Of a stretch of DNA of 64,000 bases, positions 44,834-56,974 are shown one piece after another. Every line of letters begins with the position of its first letter. Positions within the stretch are counted from its first letter, which is position 1. This DNA comes from Cannabis sativa. Lineage: Eukaryota; Streptophyta; Magnoliopsida; Rosales; Cannabaceae. Under the pieces are notes generated by a model. It had not been told where the DNA came from, searched no databases, and saw nothing but the letters and a program-made list of their open reading frames with translations. The stretch covers positions 40,419,686 through 40,483,685 of the forward strand of contig NC_083604.1 of assembly GCF_029168945.1 (NCBI RefSeq), written 5' to 3'. A program made the translations under genes and the position numbers.

Positions 44834-47409
44834 ATGGCTAGGCGAAGGGTTAAGAAAACAACTGATAAACAAGCTCCCTCGTCACCAGGGGCTGATTTGA
44901 ATAATGTTGAAGTGAAAGAAACTCAAAACGATAAGGAAGAAGCTCAATTCATTGACCCAGATGGTATGTTATTGATTCACAACTTTGTTTCTATTCGTTC
45001 GTTTTTCATCTTGGCTTTTATTAGTACTTGGAATTAAGGCAGTGTAGAGTTTTTAAAAATATGTAAGTCAAGGCATATGGTATATTATGTTTACTAATGA
45101 TTATCATTGTTTATGCCAGTGGCTGGGATTTAGTAGCCATAATGCTAACTGTGAATTTTTGTGTTTCTAATGGGTTCAATGAGAAATGCTTTTAGCTGAG
45201 GTTTTTTATAAGATTGCATTATGGGTAATTGAATTTTTTTTTAGATTGTACCACAGTATTATTTTCCATGAGTTTGGCGATTCAAATTAACCTCCTGTCC
45301 ATCTAGGAATTGTAGGCATTTCTGACTAATTACTATAAGGATTAGAATGCCCTCATGAGTTTGAGTTGTTATTATTTAACAAGACATAGTTTTCTCCTTT
45401 TAACATGACATGTGAGCTCACAAAATATATCATAAGCTGATTCTATTTTTATGTTGCCTGGTTATAATTTTTTTTTCAATTTTAATCAGTTGAGCGTCAA
45501 ATTGCTGCCATTAGAGCTATTCGGGATGTAGAGATTGAGCATCTGTTGACTGAATTGCGTTTGCTCCGTTCGTATTTTAAAAAGGAGCAGTTGCAGACCC
45601 CAGTATTGCAATTTTTTGCAGAGAACTTTCCGAATTTGTCAGTGGTAAGAAATGGACAAAATAGAGACGCTGAAGTACAATGGAAAACTAAAGAAGACAA
45701 TGTCTCTGATGACAATAGAAGAGAGCTCCACGCGTCCCTTCTGCATCGATTGTCCATGGCTTATTCCAATTATTCTGCAGCAATCCCATCTTTGGGTGGT
45801 TTTGACTTTTCTAATAAAACAGGTTCTAAACAATTTTTTATTTGATTTAACATAGAATTGTAATAAAAGTTAGTGTTCTTGCTGTATCTTATGTAAATTA
45901 ATTGATTAATTGCAGTGAAAACAAGCCATTTTGCTGGTGAAGATCTGCAGATCAGAGACTTTGTATGTTCTCTTGGAATTTATATTTGTCTATTATGTCC
46001 TAGGAATTTTTTGACTTTTATTTTCTTAGCTAACTAAAAAATTATTTAATTCAATTTCTTTCGCATTTAATGTGTATTTTTTGTGTTTTGACTCGCTATC
46101 TGGCTAACTTTTAAGCTTTCTTTATTGTAGGTTCTGGAGGAGCCATCTGAAACACAGATGCTAGGGATGCAAGATGCTTTTTGTACACCTGGGGTATGTG
46201 ACTTCAGGAGTGCTTCTTTGTTTTATTTTGAGCGTCAATATTACTTGTGAGGCTGCTGATAATTTGCTAGGCTCGAACCATGTTATGTCATAAGAACAGA
46301 AAAACAGTAAAGCTAAGTGAGATGCAAAGTGTGTCAAACTTGAGGGACTAAAGTCTAACAGAAGTGGTCTAGGGGATGTGAATTGCCAACAAGGCTGGTG
46401 ATCCCATGATGTATTAGATCCCAAAATGAGTAGAACAAGATAGAAGGGTATAAATAAAAGGGTGTATGAGTCATTGTATTGAGAGTTAAATAAGTGGGAG
46501 AATAGGATAATATATATATAGATATATAGTTAGAGTAATGGGGGAGAGAGGGGTTAATCTTGAATTGACTAGTACAACTCGTCATCACTGTAATTCTTTC
46601 ATATTAGCATACTGGTTGATATCAATTTCACCTATTACCTATATTTGTTTGCTGCTATTTCTGTCTTTTGGATTTGTGTAACAGTGGGCTACATCAATTG
46701 ATATTGGCAATAATAATTCAGATTTTTTGATTCTGGGCTTAAAAGAATGCATGGCTGATAGATTGGTATAGATAATAACTTTATTAACTCTTAAATTCTG
46801 TAGATGAGTAGCCAAAGGCTTTCTGTTGGAATGACACCCAAAACACTGAGGCTTCCAAAGCCTGGAGAGATGCTTTTATCTGTCCGCGGTTCTCCACTTG
46901 GTGTTTACAAGGAAGACAACATGGAAGCTATTCACGGTATGCATCTCTCACTCAACAAGTTTTTCTATTCCTCTTGTTCATAACATGAACCCCATATGAT
47001 GGACCCTTTTAGCTATGAAGTCGATTTTGATTGAAATTGAAAAGAAGCCAGCTATTTATCTTACATACTGTGATAAAATACATACTATTAGTTTATCAAA
47101 TTATCATTATTGAAAATCAGTGTTCTCTCTGTCTACTAGAAAGTGTTCCCCGCTGTCAAATAATTTCATAAAATTAGTGTTCACCACTGTTAAATAGTGT
47201 TACAGGGTCCATCATGCTGTTTTTTTCACAGCTAACACACACCAAAGTAGTTACATTCTCACGCTTAGGTAAAATGCAAAAAGGTTTTTTGCTTTGAAAA
47301 AGCAAATTCAACTTTCTTCCTTTCTTGACATTGTAGCAGGAGTCGTGCTTTTCTTAATCTTTTGTTTCATTCTTTTGTGAATTTTGGTGCAGAGTCTGAA
47401 GAGAGCTAA
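44834..47409 (+). CDS. BORR: Borealin-like protein (chromosomal passenger complex)
   Basis: Six coding exons: 44834-44963, 45490-45822, 45916-45962, 46131-46193, 46804-46936 and 47393-47409. All borders are GT/AG and join in frame to 240 residues. The N-terminus is basic (MARRRVKKTT); residues 44-75 (VERQIAAIRAIRDVEIEHLL) are helical, as in the Borealin segment that bundles with INCENP and Survivin. The C-terminus has TPKTLRLPKPGEMLL and VRGSPLGVY, like the Borealin C-terminal dimerisation domain. In plants BORR directs Aurora kinase to centromeres and the phragmoplast. Position next to GGT1 and PPR5, as for Arabidopsis At4g39630, supports the call. An upstream 5' UTR intron (43799-44801) is likely. 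Identity is by resemblance and synteny. Confidence 0.82.
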
Positions 47410-48430
47410 CTGGAAATTTCTGAAGTAGTTAAATCATGAGTGTGCTCTACTGGTGCCATTGAATTATATGTATTAAGATTTCATGATGTATAACTTAGTC
47501 GCAGCCTATTTCTTAATCTGTAGAATAGTTTTAGTTTTGTAAAACTCCAGGGCAAAATCCATGTTTTATATAAATATTCTCAAGTATTAATTGATGTACA
47601 ATCTACTTTCACTCTCTCACATAATTGAACTGTCAACACTTGCTCAAATGTGCTATGGATCACCATCCCAGTTTTATTGTTTTTGTTAACGAACACTGTT
47701 CAACACAGAAACAAATGTCTACCAAACGATAGTTTTTTTATTATTGGAGTCAGTTAGAGCATCTATTTAATATTCTTAACTAAAAAGTTAAAATAGAGAG
47801 CAATTTTTATTGTTGTTGCTAGTTAATATTTGATTATTTTAATAATATTTTATAATAAAAAGTAATAGTATTTTTGATTAAAATACTATTACAAAAAATA
47901 AGCAAAAAAGTAAGGAGCACTTTACATTTAGAGAGCTCTTTGAGCTATTTTTGTATGGTTGGAATTCATTTTTCAAGTCTCACTTCATATTTTAATTAAA
48001 AAATGTGTTCAGAGAATATAGTTGGAAATACTCTTAAAAATGTATGTAAAATTGTAAAGTTTTTTTTTGATACAGATGTAAAATTGTAAAGTTACATACT
48101 CTATATTAACACTTTTTGTAGAATTTATAACTAATAACTAAAACTAGAATGAAAACGTGAGAGAAAGATTCTCATATATTTCTTTATAGAGAGATAAACA
48201 GTTTTAGTAGTTAAAATTTCATAAAAGGATGATTCAAGTTTGAAAGGCATGAATTGAGGAAATAGAACCAAGAGAGTTGAGAATTGTACTGTGTACTTAG
48301 AAGAGTTGTCTCTTTGTTGATTTGTGATTGGAGCCATTGATGTAATTTCTTCCACCATTGTAAAGTTGTAAAGGTTTCATCATCTAATAAAGATCAAGCC
48401 ACTAAGGTTGTTCCCACCATGGATGTTTTA
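47410..48430. other. Borealin-like 3' UTR and AT-rich spacer
   Basis: The 3' UTR likely ends near 47600. The remainder is A/T-rich; GTAAAATTGTAAAGTT is repeated at about 48048 and 48080. No gene. Confidence 0.5.
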
Positions 48431-48431
48431 C

Positions 48432-48600
48432 TAATCCATCCTCGTGACAAACTTAAGCTTTTGCTTACTGCTGACCGATGCAGTTGTGAAATTTGTAGAG
48501 CCTTGGTTTTGAATAAAAAAATGCTCCTAGTCCTAGTGTGTCCAGAAGGAACCTCTTATTAGGAACAATGCTACTCTCTCCATCCATTCTCCACAATTCA
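48432..48600 (-). pseudogene. PPR5 pseudogene, piece 1 (matches the gene's 3' end)
   Basis: AATCCATCCTCGT, AAACTTAAGCTTTT, AATTTGTAGAGCC, AATGCTCCTA and AACCTCTTATTAGGAACAAT occur in the same order and strand as at 58068-58240, the last exon of PPR5. Small gaps and changes break the frame. Confidence 0.88.
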
Positions 48601-49053
48601 AATATATCAAAAGAAATATTCTTATTTAGTATATTGTGTTTTCATAAAAAATATAGTTGGAACCCTGTATTTTCAATAATATGTAATTTGTATCTCATAT
48701 TTTCAAATTGTACATATTTAGTACCCTAAAGTAAAATTTATTCAATATAATTTTATTAATTTAATCAAACAAATCTTAGTTATATGTAATCAAATAATTA
48801 AATTTGAATTTAGAATTTATAAAATTTTAAACAGTTTGATTGTATAGATAAAATTTTATCAAAAAAATTTAAATTTAAAGTATCAAATATGTATGATTTT
48901 AAAATACAGAGTACCAAATAAATATTATTAAAAACACAGGATACCTAATTTATATTTAGAGAAAATACAGGATTCTAAATGTGTAAACACCTTATATCAA
49001 ATATAAATATATATATTTATATATTTATATATTTATATATTTATATATTTATA
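48601..49053. other. AT-rich DNA between pseudogene piece 1 and Helitron H3
   Basis: No gene. A 10-base ATATTTATAT unit is repeated about five times at 49006-49052, right before the Helitron. Confidence 0.5.
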
Positions 49054-49794
49054 TCTTTATATATTAAAAGTGCATATCTAACGGCATTTCTTGGTTTAAC
49101 CGAATATACTTTAAAAATAAAAGAATATTCTGTTAAATTTAACGATAGATTTGATCTCCCGTTAACTTTCAAAAATATATAAATAATTAAACCCAAAAAA
49201 TTAAATAATCTTTTTTTTTAAACGTTTAAACCAAATAATTAAATTCAAAAAATTAAACAATCTTTTTTTAAATTAAAAAAAATCATCCTAGCCACATATC
49301 TCTCTAACATAACAAACCGTATATCTCCAATGTTTGATATTTTTTTTATTAGTTAAACGTTAACAAATAAATAAAAAATTAACAAATATTAATATTGTTA
49401 CACGATTAAAATATTAGGCTTACACGATTTTTTTTTTAAACCAAAAAATTAAACAATCTTTTTTTTAAACGTTTAAATCCAATAATTAAACCCAAAAAAT
49501 TAAACAATCTTTTTTAAAATTAAAAAAACTACACCAATACCCACCCTAAATTAGAATCATCAATATAAAATTTAAACTCTATATAAAAAAAATCGTTTAT
49601 AACATAAAACATTTGAATAACAATGTGTATATGATAGGTTTATATACACAATTATGACATTCTTAACAATTAGTTTTATAAAACATATCGTTTATAACAT
49701 AATTTACAATTAGTCACTAAATTCTTAAACAAAAACCCCTAGAACTTAAAATAAAACTAATATTTACGTGGCTCGCTACGTAACTCTCTTCTAG
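49054..49794 (+). mobile_element. Helitron H3, non-autonomous (741 bp)
   Basis: Starts TCTTTATATATTAAAAGTGC after an A. Ends CTAG (49791-49794) before a T. The hairpin TTACGTGGCTCGCTACGTAA sits about ten bases upstream. It shares terminal sequence with H1 and H2, has no captured exon that I can see, and is the smallest of the three. Confidence 0.87.
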
Positions 49795-50140
49795 TATATA
49801 AGAAACATACTAACCAAACTTTTATTTCTACATAATTTTTTTTTTATCTTTTTTAGAATTTGTTATATTTTGCTAATACAGTAGAATCTCTATTTAAGAA
49901 TGTTACACTAGAAAAAAAATTAAAATACTAAAAAATATCAATATAACAATAATAACAATAAATAATCATTAATACTATATCATAATAGAATTATTTTAGA
50001 GTAATTATAATGTTTACACATGTACTACAATTTGAAATAAAATTATTAATTTTACGTAAATAAATTTACAAAATATATGTATATATTTCGTTAAAATATA
50101 ATTATTCTTTGATACAACCAACACTATCTCTACATCCAAC
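49795..50140. other. AT-rich DNA, no gene seen
   Basis: A/T-rich stretch between Helitron H3 and the copia fragment. Confidence 0.5.
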
Positions 50141-51520
50141 TGATCAGTTAGTTAATATCGTTGTAACAGTTTTTGTAACAAATTTTAGTTTTTTCTGTTA
50201 CTCTGTTCTTCTTCTTCTTCTTTGTATCTCCATCTATATAAATGAAATCTTTTTCCAAGGCTGAGCAGCTTTTGCTAGTCTTAAATTGCAATCTCATAGA
50301 TTGAATTCTGTCAGATTCTTTAGCATAGATAAGCCTTACATGGTATCGGATTACCCTTGACTACCGTCTCTCATGGATCCCCATCACCCTAAAAATCCAC
50401 CACGCTCTTCAGCTCAAGCACCCACCACCGCTGCCCCTGCTCCGGCCAATCCTCCATGGAATCCGTTCCAAAATTCTCTTCACTCGTCTCTCACTGTTAA
50501 ATTGGATCGATCCAATTTCTTTGCGTGGAAATCTCAAGTAATACCCACCGTAATCAGCCATGGTCTCGATGATATACTTCTTGGAGGTGTATCTCCACTT
50601 GAGGGATTGCTTAATGGCCAAACCAATCTTGAATTCACCATCTGGAAGCGTAAAGATCAGCTCCTACTCAGTTGGCTTCGCTCGTCAATGTCAGAATCTG
50701 TTCTTGGATCTCTAGCACAATTTCAAAGCTCGTACTCTGCTTGGCGCGCACTGGTACAGAGATGTGCCAGTCAATCGAAAGCTCGCATTCTACAGATTAA
50801 ATCTCAACTCTCCACAATTCAGAATGGCAATCTTTCCATTTCTGACTACCTTGACAAGGTAAAGATTCTTGCTGATTCTCTTTCTGTTGTTGGCACTCCT
50901 ATGGACGAAAATGATTTAATCATGCATATACTCAATGGGCTAGGCCCTAAATTCGACCTTGTAGTTGTGCATATACTCTTGTTGATGATGTTTCCTTTGA
51001 ATCTATTCAATCTTTGTTACTAACTCATGAGAGCAGATTAGAAAGATATTACACTATTGTTGACTCCAGCAATAAAATCTCAGCAAATCTTGTTGTTGGC
51101 CCTGCAAGACCTGGAAATGGTGTTCCAAATCATTATCTTGCATCAGGAAGAGGATCAAACCAACAATACAATAATAATCAAGCTCCACCCAGAACCTTTG
51201 GTAGAGGTGCCTCCACAACACCATGATTAATCTGTCAAGTCTGTCATAAACTTGGTCACACTGCTGCTGTGTGCCATTACAGATTTGACAAAGGGTTTGT
51301 TACCCCAAAAATTGGTGATTCCCGTGCCTTCTTGACAGAATTTGATGACTCTGAAGAACATCAAGCTTACTCATCATCGATGCTCCCTGACTATGCGATT
51401 GATCAAGAATGGTATGCTGATATAGGAGCTACAAATCACATTGCTCTTGGCATGAAAAATCTTGAGAATGAACATCTCTATGCTCTTACATTCTTATATA
51501 GAGGTATACTTTATTAATAC
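50141..51520 (+). mobile_element. Truncated Ty1/copia element: LTR-like leader, gag and protease start
   Basis: A LTR-like stretch (about 50141-50339) ends CTTACA, followed at once by TGGTATCGGATT, a primer-binding site. Gag begins at ATG 50373 (LDRSNFFAWKSQVIPTVISH, WKRKDQLLLSWLRSSM), ending in a CCHC knuckle CQVCHKLGHTAAVCH, then the protease WYADIGATNHI, where the DSG Ser has become Ile. The element stops near 51517 without integrase or reverse transcriptase, so it is 3' truncated. A frame change near 50975 and a TGA near 51224 break gag. Unrelated to the SIRE-type element at 2916. Confidence 0.87.
50373..51517 (+). pseudogene. Copia gag-protease remnant
   Basis: Open pieces 50373-51023, 51014-51226 and 51269-51517 together read as one gag through protease start. 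The Retrotran_gag domain spans the first 200 codons (SYSAWRALVQRCASQSKARI, LSISDYLDKVKILAD). The last piece holds the protease active-site remnant and stops in host DNA. Confidence 0.85.
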
Positions 51521-51814
51521 AAGACTTAAAAAGTGTATAACTAATTACAATTTAGAAGTTATTCTTATTTATAATTGGTCTAAATTAGGACTTAATTTTT
51601 TATAACAAATTAGAGATTATTCTTAAATAGAGAACTGTACATTTGAATTTGTTATTAAAGATATAGAACAATAATAATTTGATTTATTTTGTTGTTAAAT
51701 TTAAAATTAATATTTAATTTTTAACATTTAATTAATTTTAGTGATGCAAGAAAAATATATATTATAATAAATATTAAATCATTTAATATTAAAAAATAAT
51801 CAATTTAAAATATA

Positions 51815-52025
51815 GGCTTTTTTATTTTTACACTTCAAAACAGTTTTTTTGCATTTATACAGAATTCTACATAGAAATCCCCATTGCAACTAGCACTGCA
51901 ACCTAAATTGTAACAAAAAATCGTATAAAAACCCCTATTGCAACTAGCGCTGCAACCACTTTAGAAACCCTAACCGTAAATTTGAAAAAAAAAAAAAAGT
52001 TAAACAAATAGTATATGGAGTAATT
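51815..52025 (+). repeat. Three-copy dispersed repeat, copy 3
   Basis: Same block order as 2510-2745, with CCATTGCAACTAGCACTGCA, then CTATTGCAACTAGCGCTGCA and CCACTTTAGAAACCCTAACC. A hAT-like element follows within a few bases. Confidence 0.75.
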
Positions 52026-52028
52026 CTC

Positions 52029-52567
52029 CTAGGGATGCACACAGGGCGGCGAATTAGCGAGGAGTGCTCTTCCCGTCCCCATCTCCGTTAAGGATTTTAA
52101 TTCCCATCCCCGCCCCATCCCCGCTTATTCCCTATCGAGGACGGGGCGAGGAATCCCCTAATGGAGCGGAGAATCCCCTATTGTAAAAATAAAATTTATT
52201 TTAAAAATTTAAATGTATAAAATTATTAAATTACATAAAAGATAAAATATTACATATTATTTACTATTCAATATAGTAATTATTATACAAAAACACAAAT
52301 TCAAAAATTATAAAAATGATATTAATATACTAAAAAAAATACAAACGCATATATAAAATATAAAATATTAATAAAAAAAACTAATAAATTAAACGGGTCC
52401 CCGTTAGGACAGGAAGTGTCATCCCCGTCCCTGCCCCGTTTAACATTCGGAGACAAAATTTAATCCCCGTCCCTACCTCGTTCCCCATTTAGACAGAGAA
52501 TCCTTGCCCCATTAGGAACAAGTCCCCACGAGCCCCACCCCCATGAGAAAAATGTGCATTCCTAACT
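52029..52567. mobile_element. hAT-like MITE, copy 1
   Basis: Ends TAGGGATGCACA and TGTGCATTCCTA are inverted repeats; just inside are GC-rich, C/G-run arms (CCCGTCCCC, GGACGGGGCG). The flanking 8-mers AATTCTCC and ACTTCCCC are an imperfect match. No coding capacity. Same family as 56975-57568. Confidence 0.78.
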
Positions 52568-52616
52568 TCCCCTTTAAAATAACTATTACACACTAGATTG
52601 GATTCAAAATATAATT

Positions 52617-52745
52617 GACTTTAGTGTAAACTTTTTAAAAAAGCATATATGTAGATGAACTTGGGCTAAAGCCCTTACTTTTTGCAATCTCATAAAGCAC
52701 ATGAGCTTGTTTTGGGAAGCCATTCATTCAATAACCAATCATTAA
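52617..52745 (-). pseudogene. PPR5 pseudogene, piece 2
   Basis: TTTAGTGTAA, TATATGTAGA, GCCCTTACTTTTTGCA, CACATGAGCTTGTTTTGGGA and AGCCATTCATTCAATAA match 58259-58378 of PPR5 in the same order and strand. Piece 1 ends at the PPR5 position where piece 2 begins (58240 against 58259), so they were one copy. Confidence 0.85.
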
Positions 52746-53092
52746 CACTTTTAACATCTTTGACCATATGCTTTCGTACTAGTATTTGTGTAGTCATTAG
52801 CTTCAATTAAAAGGAAAGAACTAAGATATTTATAACCGAATCAAACTAACTTTGGTGCACTGCAAATCTCAGGAGAAGGATGGAACGTAGAAAACATTTT
52901 ACAATGCACTACAACATTAAGTTCACCAAAACAGAGCATATAATATGTTCCATTGTAACGAAACTCTACCATTAGAATTAGATCGTCCTAATAATTAAGA
53001 ACTCCAGAGATTTCCTATGAAGAGGGAACGAAATGTACAGTAAGTAATGAGACTCTGATAGATAGGTACTCCAAGCAGAAGATAAACCAACA

Positions 53093-55854
53093 CTACGCAG
53101 CTGATTTGAAGTGAAATTCATCAATAGTTGAATATATCAATCCTTCATCTTCAAGAGATCTAATAGATTCCCTGGCAAAATTAACAAAAATGTGATTTGA
53201 GAAACATTAGATTGGTCACAAACTGCATGAAGAACCATACATTGCTCTAAACATGTTTATAGTTATATATATGTGTAAATATATAGGCACAGGTGAGAAT
53301 GAGTACATAATTTTATCCACAGGAATCTTAAGCTGTTGGGAAAGTTCATCTCTATGTATCCCCTTTTCCTTCCCACTGCAATCAAGATTAGGCAAACAAG
53401 TGATTACAAGTTGGAATGAGAAAATTCAAAATTGTGACAAGAATTGTTGTAGCTTACAATATCAGAATTCACAACATCAGAAAAATGAAAAGGGTGACAT
53501 TGGTAAAGAACAAAAAAAAAAAAAGCATGATACAAAGACAATCTTAGTGCACAACTCACATGCTTGAAGGCAGCTGCAGATAGTCAAGTACTAACTGATC
53601 GCAACCCTTTTGTGCATCAAAACTAATTTGCCCAGATAACTGCAAGGAAAAAAACACAAACATGTCAAACCTACCCATCAAAAACCACATTCTGAAAAGA
53701 AATCTGGTTAGCATGAACTCAGACCTGACTGGATGGTGCTATCTGAAATCCATTTGCTACACTTTTCACAGGAGTGCTAAAGGCAGAGTCTGCAGACTGA
53801 GGCTGAGTATCAGCATTTCCTGGCTGCTTCAATAAGCATAACAAACATCAACACATAAAGAATAGTTGTAAGATTTGCATATTCGCCATCAAGATAACAC
53901 ATTGACATATTCAAAATGAAATGTCAGAAATTATATTTACCCGAGACTTGGAACTCTGCAAGTAATTGTGTATGCATTCAATAAAGTGGAATGAAACTTC
54001 ATCGAAGTTTGACACAGGCCTGAAACACATGAAACAACTGATTATTTTCAAATTCACCTGTTCAACTTCAAATATACATAAAAAAGATGAAAAAGAAAGT
54101 ACGATTCACAGAAGAAATAGTAAGGACCACACAAAGTTTATTTACAACATTAAAAGTAGTGTCAAAATTCACATAACCATCACTCCATTCCAAGATATAA
54201 TACTTATTTCAATAAATATTTGAGCTTTTGCACGCATTAACATACAAAAGACTTTTTAAAATTTCTTCCACATATTTGGAAATGGTATTTACAGAACTGA
54301 ACATTTCTCACAATAGACAGTGACATTACATATCTGACAATTCATCAATGCGCAGAGAAAGGAACATAGGTTACAGAAGCATGACCCTACTCTAGCTCAA
54401 AACTCTTGCTTCCATTACACTTATATTTGTTTTCTATGAACTATCAACGATAGGCCATACTTGAAACAATGGACACTAAATTGTTCTAATAGCCAATGCA
54501 AGGATAAGGTTTCCCAAAATTAGAAAATAAAATATGAAGCGTATCACAATTCATAATAACAAGATAATAAGATTACAGTTGTTCCTATTAAAAACAATCA
54601 TATGCCCAAAAGAACACTGTACTAAGAGCCAATCAATCCATACCTCACAGAGAAGGCAACCAATTGTCGGGTACCTTGAAATATTTTCACGTGCCCATTA
54701 ACTCGTACATACATGCCATTCCTGAACAAACGAAGATAAAGAAACAAACAGATCAGAAGTTTTCCATAATTAAGTATCAGCATGTATTATTCAGAAAAGT
54801 GGTTGAAACTTACTCAATTCCTTCCATTTCCTTTGCATCAAAGTTCTCATTCACCCTGATAATACAAACACATACTAATTAATTAAACTATTTATAAACA
54901 ATATAGATTGTAGATGGAACATTAAATCTAGCCGTTCAAATAGTGTAAGTATTAATTATTATGTCTCGTCTTTTACAACATAAATCTGTGTAAATGGTTT
55001 GCTTTACATATTGGAATTTGGAAGCATTTGTTTAGTTCATGAAATCGGGCTTGCACAGATTAGATCCCTTATCAATTTTTTAACGATCCTTATTGTACAA
55101 ATTGAGTTTGAATATTAAAAGAGATAAAAAGAAACAAAGAAAGAAAGTACCATCTTCTGCATTTGATTCGTCCTGTTCCATCGTCTAGAAAAAGACTGAC
55201 ATCGGTATTTCTTTCAGTTTTGTCAGAGACCATTCCAACTAGAGTAACCTAAAGCATTAGATCATGTCAAAATTTCCATAAAATGATGGATTACAAAACC
55301 AAAAGCATTTGAAAACAGCAAAGGATAGGTTGTACATTCGCAGCTTCAACACCATTGATCACAAAATTCGATTTTTCATCACCAGAATGATGAGCCTCAC
55401 TAATCTGCTTCACAGTCACTGGAATCAACCCGTGACTATCACGACTCTGTAACAGCAACGGAAAGAGGAATATAAAATCAAGCTGTGAAGAGATCATACA
55501 AAAATCATACCCAAAAAAAAAAAAACACACTTATATATCAACCTTGAAGTTGAACAACTTAGAAAAGAAAAAAAAAATAAATAAAAAAAATCGAGCTATC
55601 TAATCTAGATCTTTGAAAATTGAGACAATATAAGATTAGGTCATCTCCATTATTTTACAGGATTTCCTTCCCCAACTCTATCGAAATCCACAAACAGAAG
55701 ATTCATTAGGCAATATTGAAAGAAGGTAGTAAAATATGGAATTACGAACCTTTGCCGGAGAGGGACCAGCATCGGCCAACTGAGATGACTGTGAGGACAT
55801 GAAGCCACCGCCGGAGAAGGGAGAGGGATTGTCGGACTGGGTGGCGGAGAACAT
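53093..55854 (-). CDS. RPA2: Replication protein A 32-kDa subunit (RPA2)
   Basis: Ten exons: 55854-55750, 55446-55336, 55248-55151, 54855-54814, 54721-54644, 54019-53941, 53823-53725, 53639-53560, 53375-53307 and 53171-53093, with GT/AG borders, giving 279 residues (typical RPA2 length). RPA binds single-stranded DNA in replication, repair and recombination as the RPA1-2-3 trimer. The Ser/Gly-rich N-terminus (residues 1-35) is the phosphorylation region. The OB fold is at about 60-170 (VTLVGMVSDKTERN, FLDDGTGRIKCRRW, YVRVNGHVKIFQGTRQLVAF). A linker follows, then the winged helix from about 210 (KGIHRDELSQQLKIP, SIRSLEDEGLIYSTIDEFHF). Upstream E2F-like sites agree with S-phase expression. The last intron uses AG|GGAATC at 53172. 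Confidence 0.96.
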
Positions 55855-55964
55855 GTTTGAATTTGAAAACCCTAAGGTAGCTAAGAAAAATAAATAAGAT
55901 AGTCTCTGATAAACTAAGGGGTGTTCTGAAAGTTTCAGTAATATGATGGAGAAATGCACATAGT

Positions 55965-55995
55965 TTTCCCGCTCAAATTGGAATTTCTCCCGCGC
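55965..55995 (+). promoter_or_regulatory. E2F-type sites upstream of RPA2
   Basis: TTTCCCGC (55965-55972) equals the plant E2F consensus TTTSSCGC and lies about 111 bases upstream of the RPA2 ATG. A weaker TTTCTCCCGCGC is at 55984-55995. RPA subunits are classical E2F targets in plants; binding here is inferred. Confidence 0.65.
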
Positions 55996-56039
55996 TAGGA
56001 AAAATAACAAAAGGATGTGGGGGAGTTATTTGCAACTTA

Positions 56040-56935
56040 CTAATAAATTAAAGGGTTTTTTCAATTTTAACCAAAAAAAAAAATAACAATAACTTACAAC
56101 TGGTCAAATAAATAAATATACAGTCTATATAAAAAAATTACACAAATACCACTTACATACACATTCAACCCCATGCTTCCTACGCAACTATCAAGCAACT
56201 ATTGCGCAATCACGCAGCAACCCAACGCAACCGAAACGAAAATTCAACCAGAAAGAGAACCACTGTTAATTCCGGCGACTTTACTTGAGAAGACGATTAG
56301 AATCAATCAAAACATGGGCTGTTTCAAATTCATGAAAAAAAAAAGTGTAGAAAAACTACTACGAGAATAAAATTCAACTGGAAATCCCGTTTAATTTGCA
56401 TAAAACTAATGTCCTGACTTCAATTTTCAGATCCATGAAAGGCAGATCTCACAAAGTTGAACTGGAGTTCCCAAACAATTCAACTGAAGTATAATCCAAA
56501 AAAAGTTTCATCACTACTGTAGTAAAATATTTATCCTGGTGTATTTTTGTTGTTTAAATTTTTAATAGTGAATTTGTTCATATTAAACCATAAAGAGACA
56601 TGCAGATAGAGTTACATACATGGAAACATTGTTAGTTTTTAATGTTTCATAACAGTTGCATAAATATTTTGCTAACAGTTATTTCGTCTGATTGAAATCT
56701 TCGTCTAATGCAACCTTCGGCCAACCACCCTACAACCATCGTCTGTTTCGTATGATGCAACCACGCAGCAACCACCATGCAACTATCGTCTGATTGTGTA
56801 AGTGATAGTGTAAGAGTTATTTTGGTAATTAAAATCACATAAAAAGTATAAATATTATCCATACTTTATGAAAGTATTTTCATAAATAAAGTGTCAATTT
56901 ATATTTTCTATGTAATAATTTCATATTTCTTTCCA
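56040..56935 (-). mobile_element. Non-autonomous DNA transposon family X, short inverted copy
   Basis: Reverse complement of parts of 39885-41510. TTTCAAATTCATGAAA, ATTAGTTTTATGCA (minus strand) and CAACTTTGTGAGATCT are shared with 41180-41320, and ATACTTTCATAAAGTATG at the other end with 39925. The interior is shorter, without the small ORF. AACGCAACCG and CACGCAGCAACC blocks are GC-richer. Confidence 0.6.
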
Positions 56936-56974
56936 TAATTCTTTATAATTACATTAAAATAAAATGCTCACTTT

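Noticed and set aside
46161..46588. Minus-strand frames within Borealin-like intron 5 and exon 5
   Set aside because: Shadow frames over a spliced plus-strand gene; no motif.
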